Source: Solimonas sp040754295
GTDB taxonomy: Bacteria > Pseudomonadota > Gammaproteobacteria > Nevskiales > Nevskiaceae
Assembly (NCBI GenBank): GCA_040754295.1
Contig: JBFMCQ010000010.1
Coordinates: 1-64,000, forward strand
Reading direction: 5' to 3'
DNA: 64,000 bases
This document shows positions 47,210-56,668 of the stretch, in pieces; positions within the stretch are counted from its first letter, which is position 1, and every line of letters starts with the position of its first letter. The notes below the pieces were generated by a model. That model saw only the letters and a list, made by a program, of their open reading frames with translations, ran no database searches and was not told the origin of the DNA. The position numbers were made by a program, and so were the translations under genes.

Positions 47210-47941
47210 CTACAGCCTGAACGACTCGCCCAGATAGACGCGGCGGACCGTTTCGTTGTGCAGCAGCTGCTCGGGCGCGCCCTCGGCGATGACCTCGCCT
47301 TCGGCGAGGATGTAGGCGCGCTCGCAGATGCCGAGCGTTTCGCGGACGTTGTGATCGGTGATCAGCACGCCGATGCCGCGCTCGCGCAGCTGGTGCACGA
47401 TCGACTGGATGTCGCCGACGGCGATCGGGTCGACGCCGGCGAAGGGCTCGTCGAGCAGGATGAACTGCGGATTCGCCGCCAGCGCACGGGCGATCTCGAC
47501 GCGGCGCCGCTCGCCGCCGGACAGGGCCTGACCCTCGGCGTCGCGGATCTGGCTGATGTGCAGCTCGCCGAGCAGGCGCTCGAGCTCGCGCTTGCGCTCG
47601 GCGCGCGTCAGGTCGCGGCGCAGCTCCAGGATCGCGAGGATGTTGTCGGCCACCGACAGCGAGCGGAACACGCTCGCCTCCTGCGGCAGGTAGCCGATGC
47701 CCAGCCGCGCGCGTGCGTGCATCGGCAGCGGCGTGATGTCGCGGCCGTCGAGCTCGATGCGGCCGCCGTCGGCAGCGATCAGGCCGACGATCATGTAGAA
47801 CGAGGTCGTCTTGCCGGCGCCGTTGGGACCGAGCAGGCCGACGATCTCGCCGGCCTCGACGTTCAGCGACACCTCGCGCACGACGGTGCGCTTCTTGTAG
47901 CGCTTGACCAGCTTTTCGGCACGCAGCACCGGCGCACTCAT
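47210..47941 (-). CDS. lptB: LPS export ABC transporter ATPase
   Basis: The cytoplasmic ATPase of the LptB2FG complex that extracts LPS from the inner membrane. It has 243 residues: Walker A GPNGAGKTTS, signature LSGGERRRVEIARAL, Walker B FILLDEPFAGVDP and the switch His in LITDHNVRE. Its ATG overlaps the lptA stop (ATGA). rpoN, which follows lptB in many gammaproteobacteria, is absent here. Confidence 0.96.
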   Translation of the reverse strand: MSAPVLRAEKLVKRYKKRTVVREVSLNVEAGEIVGLLGPNGAGKTTSFYMIVGLIAADGGRIELDGRDITPLPMHARARLGIGYLPQEASVFRSLSVADNILAILELRRDLTRAERKRELERLLGELHISQIRDAEGQALSGGERRRVEIARALAANPQFILLDEPFAGVDPIAVGDIQSIVHQLRERGIGVLITDHNVRETLGICERAYILAEGEVIAEGAPEQLLHNETVRRVYLGESFRL

Positions 47942-48528
47942 GGCGTTCCTTCCGGCGCGGCCGTCGGTGCCGGCCCCGGCGCAGCGGTGCTTTCCCCGGT
48001 CCCAGCCGGCGGCTGGATCACGATGCGCACCTGTCCGCCCTGGCCGCCGACCGCGCGGATGCGGCGCTCGGCGATGGCGTACTCGATCTGCTCGCTTCTG
48101 ACCTCGTCGGTGCCGCGCAACAGCCGCGCATCGCCCGTCATCTGGATCACGCCGGTGCGCGTGTCGTAGTCGATGCGCTCGGCGGTCGCCGACACCGGCT
48201 TCGCGGCGATGCCTTCGGCCTGCGGATCGCCGCTGTGATCGAGCTGCGCCGGCGAGCCGAACAGATGCACTTCGAACTGAGCTTCGCCATGCTGCATCAC
48301 CGTCATGCGCTCGCCGCGCAGCGTCAGCGTGTCCGACTGCATCGAGACGTTGCCGCTATAGAGCATTTCGCCGCCTTCGACCCACTCCGCGCGGTCGGCG
48401 CTGAGCGTCACCGGGCCGCGCGGGCGCAGCGCCTCGGCGTCGCTGCGCGCGGCGTCCTGTGCCTGCGCGGCGCCGGCGAGCAGCGCCGCGATCAGCGCGC
48501 CGCGCCAGCGGGCGTCACGGCGCCGCAT
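47938..48528 (-). CDS. lptA: LPS transport periplasmic protein LptA
   Basis: The periplasmic bridge protein that carries LPS between LptC and LptD. It has 196 residues, with a signal peptide (ALIAALLAGAAQAQ) and the OstA-like beta-jellyroll (VTLSADRAEWVEGGEMLYSG, VSMQSDTLTLRGERM). The tail is Pro/Ala-rich. It overlaps lptC by 14 bases and lptB by four. Confidence 0.94.
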   Translation of the reverse strand: MRRRDARWRGALIAALLAGAAQAQDAARSDAEALRPRGPVTLSADRAEWVEGGEMLYSGNVSMQSDTLTLRGERMTVMQHGEAQFEVHLFGSPAQLDHSGDPQAEGIAAKPVSATAERIDYDTRTGVIQMTGDARLLRGTDEVRSEQIEYAIAERRIRAVGGQGGQVRIVIQPPAGTGESTAAPGPAPTAAPEGTP

Positions 48529-49075
48529 AACGCGCCTCGACCTGGCCGAGAAACTCGACGCGCTCCGCGTCCCAGTCCGCGCGCATGCCGCCGGCCTTGA
48601 GCTGCCGGCCGGGCGTCGTCGCGACGACGGGGTCGTCGGTGCTGATCGTGCGCGCCTCCCAGTTCACCCACAGCGTCGGCGTGTCGATGTCGATGTCCGG
48701 GCGCTGCCGCGGCTCGCCGTGGACATCGACGTCGGGGCCGAGCAGCACGCGCTTCTCGCCGGCCGGGACGCTGCCGTGCGGCGCTTCCAGCCGCCAGCTG
48801 CCGCGCGCGCCGCGTGTGACCAGGTCGATCGCCGTGAGCGTCATCGATTCGTCGTCGAAGTAGTCGATACCGCCGGCAGTCGCCTCGAACACCAGTGCGC
48901 CGGAGGCGTCGTAGCGCTGCCAGCGCGCGCCTTCCAGGTGGTAGCGCGGACGCTCCACCGCGTCGACCGTCTCGTCGACCGGGGCCTCGCGAAAGCCCTG
49001 CACCGCGAGCCAGCCCGCGATGAACGCGAGGATCGCGAGCAGCGGCAGGATCGAAGCGCTGCGGTCTGCGCTCAT
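48515..49075 (-). CDS. lptC: LPS export system protein LptC
   Basis: An inner-membrane bitopic protein of 186 residues that receives LPS from LptB2FG. One N-terminal helix (ILPLLAILAFIAGWLAVQGF) and the LptC fold (YHLEGARWQRYDASGALVFE, DIDTPTLWVNWEARTI) are visible. It sits between kdsC and lptA as in E. coli. Confidence 0.92.
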   Translation of the reverse strand: MSADRSASILPLLAILAFIAGWLAVQGFREAPVDETVDAVERPRYHLEGARWQRYDASGALVFEATAGGIDYFDDESMTLTAIDLVTRGARGSWRLEAPHGSVPAGEKRVLLGPDVDVHGEPRQRPDIDIDTPTLWVNWEARTISTDDPVVATTPGRQLKAGGMRADWDAERVEFLGQVEARYAAP

Positions 49076-49085
49076 CGGACGCCCA

Positions 49086-49604
49086 TCACGCCGGCAGCCG
49101 GTCCTGCGACGCCAGGATCAGGTCGATCGCTTCGCGCACCGCGCCGCAGCCGCCGGCGTAGTGGCTGACCCAGTGCGCGGCGGCCAGCGCGCTCGGGTGC
49201 GCGTCGGCGACGGTCATCGCCAGGCCGACGCGGCGCAGCAGCGGCAGGTCGGGCAGGTCGTCGCCGATGTGCGCGCATTGCCGGTCGTCGAGTCCGAGCT
49301 CGCCGCGGATGCGCAGATACGCCGGCTCCTTGTCCTCCGTGTCGAGCGTGACGTGCCGCACGCCGAGCCAGGTCAGGCGCTGGCGCATCGCCTCCGACGG
49401 CCGGCCGCTGATGACCGCGACCTCGAGGCCCTGGCGCAGTGCCAGCTTGATGCCGAAGCCGTCGCGGACGTAGTTGGTCTTGGTCTCCTCGCCCTGCGGT
49501 CCGATGTAGAGCTTGCCGTCGGTGAGCACACCGTCGATGTCGAGGAACAGGCAGCGGATCGCGCGCGCGCGCGCGGCGATCTCGGTTTGTGTGAGGCGCG
49601 CCAT
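49086..49604 (-). CDS. kdsC: 3-deoxy-D-manno-octulosonate 8-phosphate phosphatase
   Basis: A HAD phosphatase making Kdo for LPS. It has 172 residues. The nucleophile motif FLDIDGVLTDGKLY, ISGRPSE and the GDDLPDLPLL acidic motif are all present. The start follows the kdsD stop directly. Confidence 0.95.
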   Translation of the reverse strand: MARLTQTEIAARARAIRCLFLDIDGVLTDGKLYIGPQGEETKTNYVRDGFGIKLALRQGLEVAVISGRPSEAMRQRLTWLGVRHVTLDTEDKEPAYLRIRGELGLDDRQCAHIGDDLPDLPLLRRVGLAMTVADAHPSALAAAHWVSHYAGGCGAVREAIDLILASQDRLPA

Positions 49605-50576
49605 CTAAACGACCCCGGCGCGCAGCAGATCGTGCATGTGCACGACGCCGATCAGGCGCTGCTCGTCGTCCTTGACCAGCAGCGACGTGATCTTGTGCTT
49701 CTCCATCAGCGCCACCGCTTCCGCTGCGAGCTGGCCCGGCCCGATCGACTTGCCGCCCGGCGTCATGACCTCCGCGATCATCGCGCTGCGCACGTCGACA
49801 CCGTGATCGATCACGCGGCGCAGGTCGCCATCGGTGAAGACGCCGACGACGTGTCGGTCCGGCGTCACGATCGCGGTCATGCCCAGGCCCTTGCGCGTCA
49901 TCTCCAGCAGCGCCGCCGACAGCGTCGCGTCCGGCGCGACCACCGGCAGGCGCTCGCCGCGGTGCATCACGTCACTGATCTTCAGCAGCAGCCGGCGGCC
50001 GAGCATGCCCCCGGGATGCGACATCGCGAAGTCCTCGGGCGTGAAGCCGCGCGCCTCGAGCAGCGCGACGGCGAGCGCGTCGCCCATCGCCAGCGTCGCC
50101 GTCGTGCTCGAGGTCGGCGCCAGATTCAGCGGGCAGGCTTCGAGCGCCACGGAGACGTCCAGGTGTACCTCGGCGGCCTGCGCCAGCGTCGATTTCGGCT
50201 TGCCGGTCATCGCGATCAGCGGTGCCTGCATGCGCTTGAACAGCGGCAGCAGCGTGACGATCTCGGCGGTCTCGCCGGAATTGGAGATCGCCAGCACCGC
50301 ATCCTGGCGCGTGATCATGCCCAGATCGCCATGGCTGGCTTCGCCGGGGTGGACGAAGAACGCCGGTGTGCCGGTGGAGGCGAGTGTGGCCGCGATCTTG
50401 CCGCCGATGTGGCCGGATTTGCCCATGCCGGTGACGACGATGCGGCCGGTGCACGCGAGCATCAGCCGGCAGGCCTGGGCGAAGGCGTCGTCGACGCGCG
50501 GGATCAGCGCGGCGATCGCGTCGCGTTCGATCTCGAGGGCGCGACGGCCCATCGCCTTGAGTTGTTCGACATCCAT
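49605..50576 (-). CDS. kdsD: arabinose-5-phosphate isomerase
   Basis: Converts ribulose 5-phosphate to arabinose 5-phosphate for Kdo synthesis. It has 323 residues, with an SIS domain (VTGMGKSGHIGGKIAATLAS, HPGEASHGDLG) and two CBS domains in the C-terminal third. It lies four bases after the exchanger gene, in the conserved yrbG-kdsD-kdsC order. Confidence 0.95.
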   Translation of the reverse strand: MDVEQLKAMGRRALEIERDAIAALIPRVDDAFAQACRLMLACTGRIVVTGMGKSGHIGGKIAATLASTGTPAFFVHPGEASHGDLGMITRQDAVLAISNSGETAEIVTLLPLFKRMQAPLIAMTGKPKSTLAQAAEVHLDVSVALEACPLNLAPTSSTTATLAMGDALAVALLEARGFTPEDFAMSHPGGMLGRRLLLKISDVMHRGERLPVVAPDATLSAALLEMTRKGLGMTAIVTPDRHVVGVFTDGDLRRVIDHGVDVRSAMIAEVMTPGGKSIGPGQLAAEAVALMEKHKITSLLVKDDEQRLIGVVHMHDLLRAGVV

Positions 50577-50580
50577 CGCG

Positions 50581-51552
50581 TCAGCCGGTGGCGGTGGCCA
50601 GCAGTATAAGGGTGTAGCCGACGTAGACCGCCAGCAGCAGCACGCCGTCGATGCGCTCCAGTTTCAGCGGCCGGCCGCGCAGGCCGGCGGCGGCCGCGTA
50701 GAGCATCAGCATCACGCCGATCATCACCGGCAGGTCGCGCCACAGCACCCAGCGGTCCGGCAAAGCACCGGGCGCGATCAGCGCCGGCGCAACCAGGATG
50801 CAGAGGATGTTGAACAGGTTCGAGCCGAGAATGTTCCCGAGCGCGATGTCGTCCTCGCCCTTGAGCAGGCCGGCGATGCTCGCGGCGAGCTCCGGCAGGC
50901 TGGTGCCGACCGCGACGATCGTCAGGCCGATGACCAGGTCGGAAACGCCCGCCGCCCGCGCCAGATTCACCGTGCCCCAGACCAGCAGCTGCGAGGCGCC
51001 GACCAGGGCGACCAGGCCGACGGCGATCCACAGGATCGCCCAGCCGCGGGATACCGGCGGCGGCAGCTCGGCGACGAGCTCGTCGGCGAAGCTGTCGCCG
51101 GCTCCGGCGCGCGCGGTGCGCAGGCTCCAGCCGATGAAGCCGGCGAAACCGACGGCGAGCACCGCGCCGTCGATGCGGTCGAGCGAGCCGTCGACCACGA
51201 GCCCGAACAGCAGCAGGCTCGCGGCCAGGCACATCGGCAGCTCGCGGCGCAGGATCTGCGACTTGACGTCGAGCACCTTGATCGCGGCACAGACGCCGAG
51301 GATCAGCGCGACGTTGGCGATGTTGGAGCCGACGACGTTGCCGATGGCGATGCCGCTGCTGCCCTGCAGCGCCGCCAGCGTCGATACCGCGAGCTCGGGC
51401 GCCGAGGTGCCGAAGCCGACGACGACCATGCCGACGACGAGCGGTGCAATGCCCAGCGCGCGCGCGAGCCCGGCGGCGCCGAGCACGAAGCGATCGGCGG
51501 CCCAGACCAGCAGCAGCAGGCCGGCGCCGACGGCAGCAAAGGACAGGAGCAT
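50581..51552 (-). CDS. calcium/sodium antiporter (YrbG family)
   Basis: A membrane exchanger of 323 residues. Both alpha repeats are visible: VVGFGTSAPELAVS...GNVVGSNIANVALILG and IVAVGTSLPELAASI...GNILGSNLFNILCIL. ATG 51552 gives the standard length; two upstream in-frame ATGs would extend a non-conserved Ala-rich leader. First gene of the kds-lpt operon. Confidence 0.92.
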   Translation of the reverse strand: MLLSFAAVGAGLLLLVWAADRFVLGAAGLARALGIAPLVVGMVVVGFGTSAPELAVSTLAALQGSSGIAIGNVVGSNIANVALILGVCAAIKVLDVKSQILRRELPMCLAASLLLFGLVVDGSLDRIDGAVLAVGFAGFIGWSLRTARAGAGDSFADELVAELPPPVSRGWAILWIAVGLVALVGASQLLVWGTVNLARAAGVSDLVIGLTIVAVGTSLPELAASIAGLLKGEDDIALGNILGSNLFNILCILVAPALIAPGALPDRWVLWRDLPVMIGVMLMLYAAAAGLRGRPLKLERIDGVLLLAVYVGYTLILLATATG

Positions 51553-51626
51553 CGCAGGTCCCAGGGTGGAAAAGGGCGGCATCTTACAAGAAGTCGCCGC
51601 GGCAGCTGCCGGCGCGGCGGAAGGCC

Positions 51627-51632
51627 TATAAT
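51627..51632 (+). promoter_or_regulatory. -10 box eight bases before an ABC ATPase start
   Basis: A perfect TATAAT ends eight bases before ATG 51641. A start of transcription about seven bases downstream would fall on or next to the ATG, giving a leaderless or nearly leaderless message. No good -35 is found 17 bases upstream. Confidence 0.45.
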
Positions 51633-51640
51633 TTGCGGCT

Positions 51641-52572
<932 letters not shown>

Positions 52573-52576
<4 letters not shown>

Positions 52577-53567
52577 CCCCCGACCAGATCGGCTTCATGA
52601 CGCTCCTGAAGAAGGAGATCAAGCGCTTCTGGTCGGTGCTCGGCCAGACCGTCACTGCACCGGTGGTGACGACGATGCTCTATCTGCTGGTGTTCGCGCA
52701 GGCGATGAAGGATCGGGCGTCGGCTTACGAGGGCATCACCTACACCGAGTTTCTCGTGCCCGGTCTGGTGATGATGGCGGTGATCCAGAACGCCTTCGCC
52801 AATACCTCGTCGAGCCTCACGCAGTCGAAAGTGATGGGCAATCTGGTGTTCCTGCAGATGGCGCCGATCGGCCCGCTGGAGTGGTTCGGCGCCTACGTCA
52901 TCGCCGCGCTGGTGCGCGTCACGCTCGTCGCCGCCGCGATGCTCGCGGTGACGCTGCCGATCGTGCCGCTGCCGGTCGAGGCGCCGCTGGCGCTGCTGGC
53001 GGTGTTTCTGCTCGCCGGCGCGAGCCTCGCCGTCTTCGGGCTGATCGCCGGCATCGTCGCCGAGAAGTTCGATCATCTGGCCGCGTTCACCAACTTCTTC
53101 GTGATGCCGCTGTCGTTCCTCTCCGGCGTGTTCTATTCGGTGCATGCGCTGCCGCCGCTGTGGTATCACGCCAGCCATCTGAATCCGTTCTTCTACATGA
53201 TCGACGGCTTCCGCTACGGCTTTTTCGGCTACGCTGACGTGCCGATCTGGCAGAGCCTCGTCTGGTGCACCGGCTTCTTCCTGGTGATGTCCGNNNNNNN
53301 NNNNNNNNNNNNNNNNNNNNNNNNNNNNNNNNNNNNNNNNNNNNNNNNNNNNNNNNNNNNNNNNNNNNNNNNNNNNNNNNNNNNNNNNNNNNNCACGCCA
53401 GCCATCTGAATCCGTTCTTCTACATGATCGACGGCTTCCGCTACGGCTTTTTCGGCTACGCTGACGTGCCGATCTGGCAGAGCCTCGTCTGGTGCACCGG
53501 CTTCTTCCTGGTGATGTCCGTCGTGTGCCTGTGGATGCTGGTGACCGGATACAGACTGAAGAGGTGA
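52573..53567 (+). CDS. ABC-2 type exporter permease (YadH-like), interrupted by gap
   Basis: A membrane permease with six predicted helices, paired with the upstream ATPase. The 100-N gap at 53294-53393 splits it, and the ~125 bases before the gap (from 53169) are repeated after it. Collapsing the duplicate gives a continuous frame of about 257 residues ending CLWMLVTGYRLKR at 53567, the usual length for YadH. Confidence 0.88.
53169..53293. repeat. duplicated contig end left of gap (copy of 53394-53518)
   Basis: The 125 bases before the gap, inside the permease gene, recur immediately after it. Same pattern as at the other two gaps. Confidence 0.9.
53294..53393. other. assembly gap of 100 N inside the permease gene
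   Basis: Exactly 100 N between identical flanks. It is probably an unmerged overlap and not missing sequence. Confidence 0.99.
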
Positions 53568-53612
53568 GGCGTGAGGCAGGCTCGTGAGGCGTGAGGCGTG
53601 AGGCGAAGGTTG
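53566..53612. repeat. GTGAGGC heptamer repeats, left of ibaG
   Basis: Tandem GTGAGGC/GTGAGGCG units follow the permease stop. The complementary CCTCACGCCTCACGCCTCACG lies after ibaG at 53848-53872, so the pair brackets that gene in inverted orientation. Confidence 0.7.
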
Positions 53613-53618
53613 GTGACG

Positions 53619-53837
53619 ATGAACAAGGATGAAATCAAGGGCCTGATCGAGGCCGGGCTGCCGGGCGCGACGGTTACCGTGTACGGCGACGATGGGCAGC
53701 ACTTCGAGGCCGAGGTCGTCTGCGCCGACTTCGCCGGCAAGCCGATGCTCGCGCAGCATCGCATGGTATATGCGACGCTGGGCGAGCGCATGGGCCGCGA
53801 GATCCACGCGCTGCACCTGAAAACGAGGGCAAGCTGA
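53619..53837 (+). CDS. ibaG: BolA-family protein
   Basis: A 72-residue cytoplasmic BolA/IbaG-type protein, implicated with monothiol glutaredoxins in iron-sulfur handling. FEAEVVCADFAGKPMLAQHR and the conserved His in IHALHLKT fit the family. ATG 53619 (MNKDEIKGLI) is preferred over an upstream in-frame start because GAAGG lies just before it. Position directly before murA is the usual one. Confidence 0.92.
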   Translation: MNKDEIKGLIEAGLPGATVTVYGDDGQHFEAEVVCADFAGKPMLAQHRMVYATLGERMGREIHALHLKTRAS

Positions 53838-53847
53838 TGCATCGCCC

Positions 53848-53872
53848 CACGCCTCACGCCTCACGCCTCACG
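53848..53872. repeat. CCTCACG heptamer repeats, right of ibaG
   Basis: Inverted counterpart of the repeats at 53566-53612, lying in the short gap between ibaG and murA. Confidence 0.7.
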
Positions 53873-53880
53873 GCCTTCTG

Positions 53881-55134
53881 ATGGACAAGCTGCTGATCGA
53901 AGGCGGGGTCCGGCTCGCCGGCGAAGTGCGCGCCTCGGGTGCCAAGAACGCCGCGCTGCCGATCCTGTGCGCGGCGATACTCGCCGACGGGCCGCTGCGG
54001 CTGTCGAACGTGCCGCAGCTCAAGGACGTGCGCACCACGCTGCAGCTGCTCGCACAGATGGGCGTGAAGGTGGCGCAGGACGGCACCGTCGTCGAGGTCG
54101 ACGCGCAGCCGATTCGCACGCACGTCGCGCCCTACGAGCTGGTGCGCACGATGCGTGCGTCGATCCTCGTGCTCGGTCCGCTGCTCGCGCGTCGCGGCGA
54201 AGCGCAGGTGTCGCTGCCCGGCGGCTGCGCGATCGGCGCGCGGCCGGTGAACCTGCATCTGGCCGGCCTGCAGGCGATGGGCGCGAAGATCAGCGTCGAG
54301 GGCGGCTTCATCCATGCGCAGGCGCAGCGTCTGCGCGGTGCGCGCATCGTCCTCGACACGGTCACGGTCACCGGCACCGAGAATCTGATGATGGCGGCCG
54401 CGCTCGCCGACGGCACCACGGTGCTGGAGAACGCGGCGCGCGAGCCGGAAGTCGTCGATCTGGCACGCTGCCTGACCACGATGGGCGCGAGGATCCGCGG
54501 TGCCGGCACGACGACCATCGTCGTCGACGGCGTGCCGAGTCTGCATGCCGCCGAGCACGCGGTGCTGCCGGACCGCATCGAGACCGGCACCTTCCTCGTC
54601 GCCGCGGCGATCACGCGCGGGCAGGTGCGGGTCACGCACACCGATCCCGGCCTGCTCGACGCGGTGCTGGTCAAGCTGCAGCAGGCCGGCGCGCAGGTCC
54701 GCACCGGCGAGGATTTCATCGAGCTCGACATGCGCGGCGAGCGGCCCAAAGCGGTGAACGTGCACACGATGCCGCATCCCGGGTTTCCGACCGACATGCA
54801 GGCGCAGCTGATGGCGCTGGATTGCGTCGCCCACGGCACCGGCGTGATCACCGAGACGATCTTCGAGAACCGCTTCCAGCACGCGCTGGAGCTGCAGCGC
54901 ATGGGCGCGGACATCCGCCTGGAAGGCCCGACGGCGATCGTCACCGGCTGCGAGCGCCTGACCGCCGCACCGGTGATGGCGACCGACCTGCGCGCGTCGG
55001 CCGCGCTGGTCGCCGCCGCGCTGGCCGCCGATGGCGAGAGCCTGGTCGATCGCATCTACCACCTGGACCGCGGCTATGAGCGCATCGAGGCCAAGCTGGC
55101 GAGTCTCGGCGCGCGCATTCGGCGCGTGACGTGA
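53881..55134 (+). CDS. murA: UDP-N-acetylglucosamine 1-carboxyvinyltransferase
   Basis: First committed step of peptidoglycan synthesis. It has 417 residues. The active-site Cys116 lies in LPGGCAIGARPVNLHL, the fosfomycin-sensitive form. GASKISVEGG-type and TDMQAQLMAL motifs agree with the family. The start is ATG 53881. Confidence 0.97.
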   Translation: MDKLLIEGGVRLAGEVRASGAKNAALPILCAAILADGPLRLSNVPQLKDVRTTLQLLAQMGVKVAQDGTVVEVDAQPIRTHVAPYELVRTMRASILVLGPLLARRGEAQVSLPGGCAIGARPVNLHLAGLQAMGAKISVEGGFIHAQAQRLRGARIVLDTVTVTGTENLMMAAALADGTTVLENAAREPEVVDLARCLTTMGARIRGAGTTTIVVDGVPSLHAAEHAVLPDRIETGTFLVAAAITRGQVRVTHTDPGLLDAVLVKLQQAGAQVRTGEDFIELDMRGERPKAVNVHTMPHPGFPTDMQAQLMALDCVAHGTGVITETIFENRFQHALELQRMGADIRLEGPTAIVTGCERLTAAPVMATDLRASAALVAAALAADGESLVDRIYHLDRGYERIEAKLASLGARIRRVT

Positions 55135-55139
55135 GGACG

Positions 55140-55226
55140 AACGGCGGCTGCAGCTTGCGGGCTGCGGGTTGCAGAACCGACTGCAGCAGCATTTACTGCA
55201 GCCTGCAACCGGCAACCTGCAACCGC
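55140..55226. repeat. GGTTGC/GCAACC repeat cluster after murA
   Basis: Imperfect GCTTGCGGGCTGCGGGTTGC units followed by GCAACCGGCAACCTGCAACC, able to fold into a long hairpin. It fills the gap between murA and the NYN gene and belongs to the same family as 47100-47170. Confidence 0.7.
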
Positions 55227-55240
55227 ATTTTCCAGGCTCC

Positions 55241-55984
55241 ATGAGCAATCCCGACCGCCTCGCCGTCCTGATCGACGCCGACAACACGCAACCGGCGATC
55301 GCCGAGGCGCTGCTCGCCGAGATCGCGAAGTACGGCGTGGCCAGCGTCAAGCGCGTCTACGGCGACTGGACGTTGCCCAACCTCAAGGGCTGGAAGGATC
55401 AGCTCGCCGAGCATGCGATCCAGCCGATGCAGCAGTTCCGCTACACGACCGGCAAGAACGCGACCGACAGCGCGATGATCATCGACGCGATGGACCTGCT
55501 CTACACCAGCCGCTTCGACGGCTTCTGCATCGTGAGCAGCGACAGCGACTTCACGCGGCTGGCGTCGCGCCTGCGCGAATCGGGCATGACCGTCTACGGC
55601 TTCGGCGAGCGCAAGACGCCGGCCTCGCTGGTCTCCGCCTGCGACAAATTCGTTTACCTCGACGTGCTGCGCGAGGCGGCCGAGGACGAGGCGCAGCCGC
55701 CGCCGAAGAAGGCCAGCGCCGCGGCGCTCAAGCAGGACAGCAAGCTCGTGCGCCTGCTGCGCGATGCCGTCGACGCCGCGAGCGACGACGAGGGCTGGGC
55801 AGGGCTGGGCGCCGTCGGCAGCCTGATCAGCAAGCAGGTGCCGGATTTCGACTCGCGCAACTACGGCTTCGGCAAGCTCAGCGAGCTGGTCGTCGCGACT
55901 GGTCTGTTCGAAATCGACGAGCGCAAGTCCGGGGACGGCCGGCAGAAGACGATGTTTCTGCGCGACAAGCGGCGCAAGGCTTGA
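55241..55984 (+). CDS. NYN-domain (PIN-like) protein with LOTUS/OST-HTH domain
   Basis: A 247-residue predicted ribonuclease. The NYN domain has LAVLIDADN near the start, KNATDSAMIIDAMDLLY and IVSSDSDFTRLASRLRE, supplying the acidic metal-binding residues. The C-terminal ~75 residues (LVRLLRDAVDAASDDEGWAG to TGLFEI) match a LOTUS/OST-HTH RNA-binding domain. ATG 55241 was chosen because upstream frame sequence is made of the intergenic repeat. Confidence 0.87.
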   Translation: MSNPDRLAVLIDADNTQPAIAEALLAEIAKYGVASVKRVYGDWTLPNLKGWKDQLAEHAIQPMQQFRYTTGKNATDSAMIIDAMDLLYTSRFDGFCIVSSDSDFTRLASRLRESGMTVYGFGERKTPASLVSACDKFVYLDVLREAAEDEAQPPPKKASAAALKQDSKLVRLLRDAVDAASDDEGWAGLGAVGSLISKQVPDFDSRNYGFGKLSELVVATGLFEIDERKSGDGRQKTMFLRDKRRKA

Positions 55985-56018
55985 ATTAATGCCGCGGGCG
56001 CTCGAGGGCCGGCCCCGC

Positions 56019-56024
56019 TACAAT
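56019..56024 (+). promoter_or_regulatory. -10-like box before hisG
   Basis: TACAAT ends 12 bases before ATG 56036, which would leave a leader of only about five bases. No strong -35 is seen. Confidence 0.3.
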
Positions 56025-56035
56025 CGCGCCCTCTC

Positions 56036-56668
56036 ATGAGCGCTCTGACCATTGCCCTGTCGAAGGGCCGCATCCTCGAAGAAAGCCTGCCGCTGCTCGG
56101 CCGCCTGGGCCTGGATCCGGTCGGCGACATCGACCGGCTGCTGCGGCTGCCGTCGCGCGATCCGCAGGTGTCGCTGCTGATCGTGCGCCCGGCCGACGTG
56201 CCGACCTACGTCGAGCACGGTGCGGCGGACCTGGGCATCGTCGGCAAGGACGTGCTGATGGAGCACGGCGGCGCGGCCCTCTACGAGCCGCTGGATCTCG
56301 ACATCGCGCGCTGCCGGCTGTCGGTCGCGGCGAAGAAGGACGGCCCGCGGCCCGACGGCGTGCGCCGCCTGCGCGTCGCGACCAAGTACCCGGAGATCAC
56401 GCGCCGGCACTTCGCGCAGAAAGGCGAGCAGGTCGAGATCATCAAGCTCTACGGCTCGATGGAGCTGGCGCCGCTGGTTGGGCTGGCCGATCTGATCGTC
56501 GATCTCGTCGCCACCGGCGGCACGCTCAAGGCCAACGGCCTGGTCGAGATCGAGACGATCTGCCAGGTGACGTCGCGGCTCGTCGTCAACAAGGCGGCGA
56601 TGAAGATGAAGAACGCCGCGATCCAGTCGCTGCTGGCGCGCATTTCAACGGCGGTGGGTGATGCTTGA
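56036..56668 (+). CDS. hisG: ATP phosphoribosyltransferase, short form
   Basis: First step of histidine synthesis. At 210 residues it is the short HisG, lacking the C-terminal regulatory domain, and so should need HisZ as partner; hisZ is not in the window. Motifs: ALSKGRILEESLPLL, GAADLGIVGKDVL and LVDLVATGGTLKANGL. It overlaps hisD by eight bases. Confidence 0.95.
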   Translation: MSALTIALSKGRILEESLPLLGRLGLDPVGDIDRLLRLPSRDPQVSLLIVRPADVPTYVEHGAADLGIVGKDVLMEHGGAALYEPLDLDIARCRLSVAAKKDGPRPDGVRRLRVATKYPEITRRHFAQKGEQVEIIKLYGSMELAPLVGLADLIVDLVATGGTLKANGLVEIETICQVTSRLVVNKAAMKMKNAAIQSLLARISTAVGDA

